Shown here piece by piece: positions 57,981 through 64,000 of a DNA stretch of 64,000 bases (positions are counted from its first letter, which is position 1; the number at the start of each line of letters is the position of its first letter). Where the stretch lies: NCBI GenBank assembly GCA_002452215.1, contig DKCO01000013.1, forward strand, positions 1-64,000. Reading direction: 5' to 3'. The position numbers and the translations under genes were made by a program. The notes beneath the pieces were generated by a model that ran no database searches, was not told the DNA's origin, and saw only the letters and a program-made list of their open reading frames with translations. The stretch comes from Spirochaetales bacterium UBA6872 (GTDB lineage Bacteria > Spirochaetota > Spirochaetia > Sphaerochaetales > Sphaerochaetaceae).

Positions 57981-59876
57981 TTACCCCCAAAGAGAGTCTA
58001 TTTCCTTTCTATAAATCTCATTTATATCCATCCTCTTTATCTCTTGTTTCAAGGAAAGTTCTTTCCCAATCTCAAAAGGCTTCTCAAGAATTATGAATTT
58101 CGATATTTGCTCAAAAGCCTTAAAACCTTTCTCTTTAGACACATTTCTCATGATTTCTCTAGAAACAAGAGTCCTGACTTCATCTATTTGAGCCAGGCCA
58201 TCTCTTGAAATATAAGGAATAGAGGAGTTTTTCAAATAGAGTTCAACATTCTTTTTATCTATCAAGATAAGAGCTCCAAGATTTTTTCTATCCTGTCCAA
58301 CAACTACAGCTCTTTCGATATATATGCTATTCGATAGTGCTTGTTCGATAAAAACAGGCTCAACATTCTCGCCTCCGGAGAGGACGATAGTATCCTTTAT
58401 CCTCCCGAAGATTGAAAACCATCCATCGATTGTTGCCTTTGCAATATCGCCTGTATGCAAAAAACCATCCTCATCTATTGCAAGCCTTGTTCTCTCATCA
58501 TCTTTATAATATTTGCTCATCAATTGGGGACCTTTTACTAGAAGTTCGCCTTTGCTACCAGCTGGTAGTTCTTTTTGGCTCAGAGGATCTACTACTTTGA
58601 TTTCTGTCCCTTCAAGCTTCTTCATAAAGCCAGGGATATTGTTGAAGAACAAGCTTGTTCCAACAACCGGACCGCTTTCAGTCAAGCCATATCCATCGAG
58701 AAGCTCTATGCCTATTGAATCGAAGAATTCTGACACATCTGGATTCATTGAACCTCCTCCTGATATTCCTCCAATAAAGCTCTTTCCGAGTTTTTGCTTT
58801 ATTGCTTTGAATGCAACCTTGTTTGCTATGGCATTAACTGGTCGCAAAAGAACACAAGGAAGAACAAACAAAATCCTTCTTACTATACAATCACGCTTTT
58901 TATAGTGTGGGAATAAACCCTTTGAGGCTCTTAGACAATACTTGTATTTCTTGCTTGCAAGAAGAAAGAATGAAAACATAATCCTCTCTTTTTTGCTTTT
59001 CATGCTAATTGCATGCTCGACTCCAGCTTTTATAGTTTCCCAAATTCTTGGAACAGATCCAATAAAGTGGGGGTTTATATTTTGCATATCATAAAGCATT
59101 ATCTTGCCAATTGGCTTTGAGTAAGCAATAGAATGTGTTTCATAGATAGCAACGTATTGCAATATACGCTCAAATGCATGCCATACAGGTAGCACAGAAA
59201 GCCATATTTGCCCTTTTTCAAACGGAGCAACAGTGTGTATATTCTCAACTTGATACAAAAATGCCCTATGAGACAAGACCACACCTTTTGGCGTTCCTGT
59301 TGTCCCGCTTGTGAAGATTATAGTTGCATCATCATCCTCTGCCCCAAGCATTATCTCATGAGCAATCTTGTCTCTTTTATCAGGAGAAGCAATGAGCTCT
59401 TTTCCTCTTTTTAAGAGCTCAGAGTATTTTATGACCTTCACTCTTTCGTCTTCAATTTTGATATCGTCGAAAGCAACTATCATCTCAAGAGATAGAAGCT
59501 TATCAGTTGAAGAAAGGATTTTTTCAGTTTGTATCTTATTTTCAGAGAAAACCACTCTTGCGCCACTAAAGCTGATAATGTATTCAAGCTCATGGCTAAG
59601 GCTATCTCTCCCACGAGGGACATCTGTGGCTCCCAATGAAAGAATTGCAAGATCCGATACAAGCCATTCTGGGCAATTATCGCTCACAATTGCAACATTA
59701 TCACCTCTCTTCACATTCAAATCCCTCAATGCCAATGCAAGCGATCTTACATCCTCTTGAAGTTGGATATATGTCTTTGATATGAATTTTCCATTATCGT
59801 TCTTCCAATATTGCGCTACAGAAAGAGGCGATTGAGAGACACGTTCATCAAATAGCTGTACTATTGAGCGAATCAT
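57981..59876 (-). CDS. Long-chain fatty-acid-CoA ligase (AMP-forming)
   Basis: 631 aa. AMP-binding motifs: ATIIFTSGTTGTPKGVVLSH near residue 190, LLDGYGLTESGPVVG, FLHTGDIAKATIDGWFSIFG and GRIKDTIVLSGGENVEPVFI. Activates fatty acids with ATP and CoA at the membrane. Adjacent palindrome TTTACAC/GTGTAAA upstream suggests fatty-acid- or lipid-responsive control. Confidence 0.93.
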   Translation of the reverse strand: MIRSIVQLFDERVSQSPLSVAQYWKNDNGKFISKTYIQLQEDVRSLALALRDLNVKRGDNVAIVSDNCPEWLVSDLAILSLGATDVPRGRDSLSHELEYIISFSGARVVFSENKIQTEKILSSTDKLLSLEMIVAFDDIKIEDERVKVIKYSELLKRGKELIASPDKRDKIAHEIMLGAEDDDATIIFTSGTTGTPKGVVLSHRAFLYQVENIHTVAPFEKGQIWLSVLPVWHAFERILQYVAIYETHSIAYSKPIGKIMLYDMQNINPHFIGSVPRIWETIKAGVEHAISMKSKKERIMFSFFLLASKKYKYCLRASKGLFPHYKKRDCIVRRILFVLPCVLLRPVNAIANKVAFKAIKQKLGKSFIGGISGGGSMNPDVSEFFDSIGIELLDGYGLTESGPVVGTSLFFNNIPGFMKKLEGTEIKVVDPLSQKELPAGSKGELLVKGPQLMSKYYKDDERTRLAIDEDGFLHTGDIAKATIDGWFSIFGRIKDTIVLSGGENVEPVFIEQALSNSIYIERAVVVGQDRKNLGALILIDKKNVELYLKNSSIPYISRDGLAQIDEVRTLVSREIMRNVSKEKGFKAFEQISKFIILEKPFEIGKELSLKQEIKRMDINEIYRKEIDSLWG

Positions 59877-59897
59877 ATATTTTCCTTTTTTGACACT

Positions 59898-59921
59898 TTT
59901 ACACTTTTTGTAATGTGTAAA
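59898..59921. promoter_or_regulatory. Palindromic operator candidate
   Basis: TTTACAC-10 nt-GTGTAAA, perfect 7-base arms, centred ~33 nt upstream of the acyl-CoA ligase start and before the divergent ATPase gene. Could bind a TetR/FadR-type regulator. No regulator gene is adjacent. Confidence 0.5.
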
Positions 59922-59989
59922 TAATAGCCATAGGCCTTCTTTGCGTCAAGGTGTGGAAAGTGCGCCTTTTTATGGCTAAAATATACAAC

Positions 59990-60769
59990 ATGGAAAATGC
60001 TGTCGAAATAAAACATGCATATGTAAGACGCGATGAAAGATACATTCTAGAGGATGCATCGCTGAAAATCAGCACAGGAGAAAGGATTGCGATTATTGGA
60101 CCAAACGGTGCTGGGAAATCGACACTCATAGATGTAATTGCAAGAAGAACATATCCTTTGGCTAGGGATGACTACAAAAATATAATCTTCGGAAAGGAGA
60201 GATGGATAATCCAAGAGCTAAGACCTTTGATCGGCCTTGTTTCTCCTAGTTACGACAGCTTCTTTGCAACAAAGTACAGCGTGCGTGAAATAGTCGCATC
60301 GGGAATATCCTCATCCCTTGGATTCGATTTTCATCACAATATAAGCGATGATGTTTGGGAAAAAGCCGATATTGAAATTGCAAAAGCAGGCGTGCAATAT
60401 CTTTCAAAAAGACCAATGGATACACTCTCCACTGGAGAGAAAAGGCGAGTAATGCTTGCCAGGGCTGCAATTACATCTCCTCCACTCCTTCTTTTAGATG
60501 AAGCTTCGAATGGCTTGGACTTTCCTTCTCGTGCAGATCTTCGCTCTGTCATATCAAAATATGCAACAGATGGCAGAACAATCGTAATGGTGACCCATGA
60601 ATTGAATGAAATCATACCAGAGGTTTCCAGAGTTATATTGATGGAAAATGGGAAGATCGTCTTTGATGGCAACAAAAAAGATGCTTTAGAGAAAGACCGT
60701 CTTTCATCTCTTTATGACAGGACAGTTGAAGTTGTTGAGAAAGACGGAATCTATAGTGCGTTTTGCTAA
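59990..60769 (+). CDS. ABC transporter ATP-binding protein, single-domain
   Basis: 259 aa from ATG 59990; ATG 59972 is possible. Walker A AIIGPNGAGKSTLIDVIARR near residue 35, signature LSTGEKRRVMLARAAITSPP (LSTGE in place of LSGGQ, as in ModF/YlmA-type ATPases), Walker B LLLLDEASNGLD and switch His in VTHELNE. No permease nearby. It resembles half of ModF-like soluble ABC proteins, so a regulatory rather than transport role is possible. Confidence 0.87.
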   Translation: MENAVEIKHAYVRRDERYILEDASLKISTGERIAIIGPNGAGKSTLIDVIARRTYPLARDDYKNIIFGKERWIIQELRPLIGLVSPSYDSFFATKYSVREIVASGISSSLGFDFHHNISDDVWEKADIEIAKAGVQYLSKRPMDTLSTGEKRRVMLARAAITSPPLLLLDEASNGLDFPSRADLRSVISKYATDGRTIVMVTHELNEIIPEVSRVILMENGKIVFDGNKKDALEKDRLSSLYDRTVEVVEKDGIYSAFC

Positions 60770-60827
60770 AGCAATTAAAGTCCACATATACGCCTAAAAT
60801 GTATTAGACTGGATATAGGAGGAGAAT

Positions 60828-61370
60828 ATGAGAGCAAACATAATAATACACTCCATATCTGGGAATCTATTTATCGTTGCACGTACATTCCAAGAAAAGC
60901 TAGAAGAGCGTGGAATCGATGCTCGTTTATATAGAGTCGAAGATCCTGATTTGCACCTTGAGGCAAACTTGAGAAACGAAGTGAATGAATACTATGAAGA
61001 CATCATAGATCTTCCTGTCGCCACAAACGACAAGCTTTGCAAAGCTGATGTAGTCCTAATTGGTACATGCTCGAAATTTGCGCAAGTCACAGCAGAAATG
61101 AAAGCGTTCCTGGATAACACATGGCCTTTGTACGAATCAAGAGCCCTTATTGGCAAGAAATTCTATGGATTTGCATCATCCCCTATCTCAAAAGAAGATG
61201 GAAAGATTGCCACATCTGGCTTATATGCATGGGCAAGACAACAAGGCATGCATTACATAGAATATGAGCCATATATCCATAAAGATGGCACTATAATGCC
61301 GCATCGCCCATCAGAGGAAATAGATGTGTTAGCAGACGGTTTGGCGAATGCAATAGCTAGTTCTTTTTGA
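60828..61370 (+). CDS. Flavodoxin-like NAD(P)H-dependent oxidoreductase
   Basis: 180 aa behind AGGAGGAG. Flavodoxin fold: first strand and FMN loop NIIIHSISGNLFIVARTFQE, then VVLIGTCSKFAQVTAEMKAF followed by LDNTWPLYESRALIGKKFYG, the WrbA-like phosphate/ring contacts. Probably a quinone or nitro-reductase. Single gene; its end overlaps the convergent ParB-like gene by 14 nt. Confidence 0.85.
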   Translation: MRANIIIHSISGNLFIVARTFQEKLEERGIDARLYRVEDPDLHLEANLRNEVNEYYEDIIDLPVATNDKLCKADVVLIGTCSKFAQVTAEMKAFLDNTWPLYESRALIGKKFYGFASSPISKEDGKIATSGLYAWARQQGMHYIEYEPYIHKDGTIMPHRPSEEIDVLADGLANAIASSF

Positions 61371-62262
61371 TTTTGCTTATAATGTAGAGTACATAGCGCT
61401 TCAACCTTGAAAGGAGTCCATTGCTCTCCTTTTCCAGCGCCTTGACAGCCTCCTTTATCGGGAGGTTATTATCCTTCTCTCTTTTCAACTCATCCCAACG
61501 TTTAACAATCCAAAGATACATATCGCCCTCTGTTGAGCCTGGGAAGGATGCAAGAAGGTGCTCCTCCCTAATTGCTTGCACAATTGGTGAGTAGACATTC
61601 TTATACCAGCTTTGCGCCGCTTCTTTCATCGTAATCTCATGATCGATTTTTTGATTTATATAGTACTTATGCACAAGAATGTGGTTCACTAGCTCAGGAT
61701 AGGAGCCTGGATTTGTGAACACAATATCGCCAGAAGGAAGCCCAAGATAGCCATATTGCGCCAGAAAGGCATCTCTTTCATAACGCACTACTCTACGTTT
61801 GATTTCCTTCATTGAAATACCTGGCTCCAATGGTATTTTCGAATCAAGCTCAACTACATCCGCATCTATGAACTCAACTCCGGTAGCTTTCGCAACCGAT
61901 ACCCTGTGGTTTCCGTCTCTGACAAAATACCATCCACCAAGAGAATAGACCGATATAGGGGGAAGAATTATATTCTTGATCTGGGCATCGTCGACACTTA
62001 CCCATCTATCTCTTAATCTTTCTCTTTTGGGATAAAATGCTGCAGAAAAGTCATGATAGCGTCCTTCAGAGCCTATTATTCTATTAACAGGAATCGTGCG
62101 CATCCCAAGATAGGTCTCGCTACTAGGCTTGATTATGCTTGTAACTTCATACCAGGAAAGAAGATCATTGTTCTTCCAAGATAATGTCTTCAATAGACCT
62201 TGAATTTTTGCTCTAGACTTTGCTTTGTTAAAATCATCTTGAGCTTCGCCATTTGCACTCAT
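61357..62262 (-). CDS. ParB/sulfiredoxin-fold protein, 301 aa
   Basis: The centre has IPVNRIIGSEGRYHDFSAAF ... IKNIILPPISVYSLGGWYFV then RDGNHRVSVAKATGVEFIDA: the strand-plus-Asp-Gly-Asn-His-Arg of ParB/Srx nucleotide-binding proteins (ParB has D/E-G-x-x-R). The rest is helical and basic at the C-terminus. It lacks the ParB DNA-binding HTH, so a partition role is unlikely. Part of an overlapping operon with a metallophosphoesterase; nucleotide or RNA metabolism is possible. Confidence 0.75.
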   Translation of the reverse strand: MSANGEAQDDFNKAKSRAKIQGLLKTLSWKNNDLLSWYEVTSIIKPSSETYLGMRTIPVNRIIGSEGRYHDFSAAFYPKRERLRDRWVSVDDAQIKNIILPPISVYSLGGWYFVRDGNHRVSVAKATGVEFIDADVVELDSKIPLEPGISMKEIKRRVVRYERDAFLAQYGYLGLPSGDIVFTNPGSYPELVNHILVHKYYINQKIDHEITMKEAAQSWYKNVYSPIVQAIREEHLLASFPGSTEGDMYLWIVKRWDELKREKDNNLPIKEAVKALEKESNGLLSRLKRYVLYIISKIKKN

Positions 62263-62960
62263 CGTTTTACTCCCAATTCGGCATCGTCTATTAAATAAGT
62301 CTTATATATATTGATTACTTTTGTTTGATTGTACTCTGTCAATCTTTTAGCATTCAAGTCATCAAGATGGACATGGCCATGCAATAGATATTTTGGCTTG
62401 TACTTGTCCATGAAATCCAAATAACATTCAAATCCCCTATGGCAAAGATCCTCCCCGTCCCCGATTCCTCTTGGAGGAGCATGCGTTATAAGGATATCAC
62501 AAAATCGGCCATACTTGCGTTTCATCTTATGAAGCTTGGCCTTCATCCAGAAGATACGAGCTGCCATCTGGGATTCTGAGTATTGGCTTCTTTCGAAGTT
62601 GTACAACATAGAGCCTCCAAGACCGGCAATAATAAGATCTCTGGATTTGTCGTAGATAACTTTACCATCTACAAACATCCCTCCAAAGCGAGGAAGCATT
62701 TGCATCGAGCCTCCCCTAGAAAAACACGAAAGATCCTTGTACTGGTCAGAGCCCTTTCCCATCATCCTGTCCCAATCGTCAAGATTGTGGTTGCCATAGA
62801 CCCAACACACATCCTTTTTGAGCATAGTTGCGATATAGTCGTAATATCTCAATGGAAGATCTCCTGCAGATATGACAAGATCAACATCTTTGTACAGTGT
62901 TGGAGCTATCGAGGAATAAATCAAAGTATCTGTTGTATCAGCAATGCCTAGAATCTTCAT
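62259..62960 (-). CDS. Calcineurin-like metallophosphoesterase
   Basis: 233 aa. Metal motifs: GIADTTDT near residue 5 (the usual Asp-x-His lacks its His), SAGDLPLRYYDYIATML, VYGNHNLDD, ITHAPPRG and the C-terminal LHGHVHLDD. Fits small phosphodiesterases of the YfcE/MPP class. Overlaps neighbours by 4 nt on both sides. Confidence 0.88.
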   Translation of the reverse strand: MKILGIADTTDTLIYSSIAPTLYKDVDLVISAGDLPLRYYDYIATMLKKDVCWVYGNHNLDDWDRMMGKGSDQYKDLSCFSRGGSMQMLPRFGGMFVDGKVIYDKSRDLIIAGLGGSMLYNFERSQYSESQMAARIFWMKAKLHKMKRKYGRFCDILITHAPPRGIGDGEDLCHRGFECYLDFMDKYKPKYLLHGHVHLDDLNAKRLTEYNQTKVINIYKTYLIDDAELGVKR

Positions 62961-63604
62961 TTAAGCAAGTATCCATTATCTACTATAATAGTCTGACCAT
63001 ATATTCCATGAGAAGTAGCTAAGAAGAAAACTGCTCTAGCAACATCATCTGGATCAACCATATCAGCTTTAACACTATGTTCATTCCATCTTTTTTCAAG
63101 AGTGCTTCCTTCCAACCTAGCAGAATGTAAAAGCCCTGGGGCTACAGCATTTATCCTAAGCCCTGTCTCCAAAGCAAGCGATGCTGTGTATGCTGACACT
63201 GCTGCCTTTGAGGCATCATAGTGCGCTGTCATCCCAAATCCAGGATGGATTGCATTTATCGATGATATATTCACAATCGAACCATTCTTTTTTTCCAACA
63301 CAGGAAGCAACGCTCTCGTAATTCTGAAGAGCCCTTTTACATTGACATCGAACACTTTATCAAAGTCCGATTGAGATATCGTTTGTTGCATCCCTTCTGT
63401 GAATATCCCAGCATTGTTTATAAGAACATCTATCTCTCCAACCTCTCTCACTAAAGAATCAACATCAAAATCGTCCTCAAAATCAAGTTTTATGCTATCA
63501 ATGCCAGAGCGGGATGTCTTTATAACATCAAACCCATTATCCAAGAATGTCTTACATATGGCTTTCCCTAGATTGGAGCATCCTCCTGTAACAAGCACCT
63601 TCAT
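62957..63604 (-). CDS. Short-chain dehydrogenase/reductase
   Basis: 215 aa, short for the family. N-terminal TGGCSNLGKAICKTF (TGx3GxG with one substitution), NNAGIF, VNISSINAIHPG and catalytic YDASKAAVSAY, then VAPGLL. Substrate unknown. Overlaps both neighbours by 4 nt. Confidence 0.88.
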   Translation of the reverse strand: MKVLVTGGCSNLGKAICKTFLDNGFDVIKTSRSGIDSIKLDFEDDFDVDSLVREVGEIDVLINNAGIFTEGMQQTISQSDFDKVFDVNVKGLFRITRALLPVLEKKNGSIVNISSINAIHPGFGMTAHYDASKAAVSAYTASLALETGLRINAVAPGLLHSARLEGSTLEKRWNEHSVKADMVDPDDVARAVFFLATSHGIYGQTIIVDNGYLLK

Positions 63605-64000
63605 AGCAAATACTCTCTCAAATCAGGATACTTATCCAAAAGCTTTTCAGTTGGTTCGTTATAATCAGAATCAACATAATGGGGGCTCATTACAGTCGAG
63701 AACAAAGCATAATCACCATCTATAAGCTTTGTTGCTTGCCATTCGCCAGCCTTTATCATAGATGTTCGATTATCGCAATCGATTATTCTTCTCTTCAAAG
63801 AGCCTCCATCAACAAGCGTAACTTGCTCGCATCTTCCCCCTTCAAGAAAGAACCACACTTCATCACTTGAAAGGAGATGCAAAGATGAAAAACTGTCTTT
63901 CGTAATAAGGTAGTAAATAGCTCCTGCCTCATTTCCGAAAAGGTGGAGAAACCTAAAGAAACCTCCTTCTTTTGCAAGAGGCTTCAAGGAGAGTCTTCTT
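63601..64000 (-). CDS. DUF985/cupin_5-type protein, N-terminus cut by window edge
   Basis: The frame is open through 64000. The visible part begins RRLSLKPLAKEGGFFRFLHL, matching the LxLxPHPEGGFYR opening of the family, whose start should lie about 10-15 residues further on. Then comes AGAIYYLITKDSFSSLHLLS and DEVWFFLEGG, the cupin strands with the His/Glu site. A TTG at 63987 could be taken as a start but would remove the conserved beginning. Role unknown; a sugar-binding cupin is likely. Overlaps the SDR by 4 nt. Confidence 0.78.
   Translation of the reverse strand, partial: RRLSLKPLAKEGGFFRFLHLFGNEAGAIYYLITKDSFSSLHLLSSDEVWFFLEGGRCEQVTLVDGGSLKRRIIDCDNRTSMIKAGEWQATKLIDGDYALFSTVMSPHYVDSDYNEPTEKLLDKYPDLREYLL

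Noticed and set aside
1..64000. CRISPR arrays
   Set aside because: No series of regularly spaced direct repeats of 25-40 nt was seen. The only short tandem repeat (4460-4485) is a 12-mer pair.
1..64000. Insertion sequences
   Set aside because: No DDE transposase or IS-type terminal inverted repeats were recognised. The only recombinase is the internally deleted resolvase.

Overview
The window looks like chromosomal DNA of a host- or gut-associated spirochaete, probably of the Sphaerochaeta/Treponema kind. This is inferred from several features: a sugar-binding protein whose signal peptide ends FANGSSE, many small lipoproteins, outer-membrane barrels, RND and Lol-like export systems, and an iron operon under a short DtxR-type regulator. 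No ribosomal RNA is present, so the placement is not firm. Most of the window is AT-rich. The first ~8 kb is visibly richer in G+C.

Positions 1-8900 are the early region of a prophage. A leftward chain of small, mostly ATGA-coupled genes runs from a divergent repressor/early-promoter switch at 8417-8507. The order is a ribbon-helix-helix protein, an excisionase-like protein, a small membrane protein, a YqaJ-type exonuclease, a DUF1351 protein, a protein in the annealing-protein position, a Lin1244-type replication protein, about a dozen small unknowns in at least three paralogous sets, and a serine resolvase carrying an in-frame deletion. A CI-like repressor without a protease domain and a lipoprotein lie on the other strand.

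Positions 9600-15350 hold tRNA-Arg, two tRNA-Ser genes, a Nudix hydrolase, a GNAT acetyltransferase, the ferrous-iron operon feoA-feoA-feoB plus a Cys-rich partner with a divergent DtxR-like regulator, and a lipoprotein.

Positions 15364-26360 form a polysaccharide-utilisation locus: a CUT1 ABC importer (binding protein and two permeases, no ATPase), a heparinase II/III-family lyase, an 803-aa unrecognised putative lyase, and a divergent YesM/YesN-type two-component system. Both enzymes lack signal peptides, so imported oligosaccharides are probably cleaved in the cytoplasm.

Positions 26335-36792 are two envelope transport operons. One couples an ATPase, two FtsX-type permeases, a LolA-like periplasmic protein and a barrel. 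The other is a TolC/HlyD/RND tripartite pump.

Positions 36990-39696 carry the SRP RNA gene followed by dnaX-ybaB-recR, a classical order. Then come an Opp-type peptide importer without ATPases (39673-42931), a type II restriction-modification pair (43104-45851), a lipoprotein, a short-chain dehydrogenase with an MGH1-like glycoside hydrolase, a diacylglycerol kinase-like lipid kinase, a MATE transporter, htpG, a ROK-type repressor, an acidic lipoprotein with C-terminal membrane segments, an outer-membrane protein, an acyl-CoA synthetase, an ABC ATPase and a flavodoxin-like protein. The window ends in an overlapping leftward set: cupin (cut by the window edge), SDR, metallophosphoesterase, ParB-like protein.
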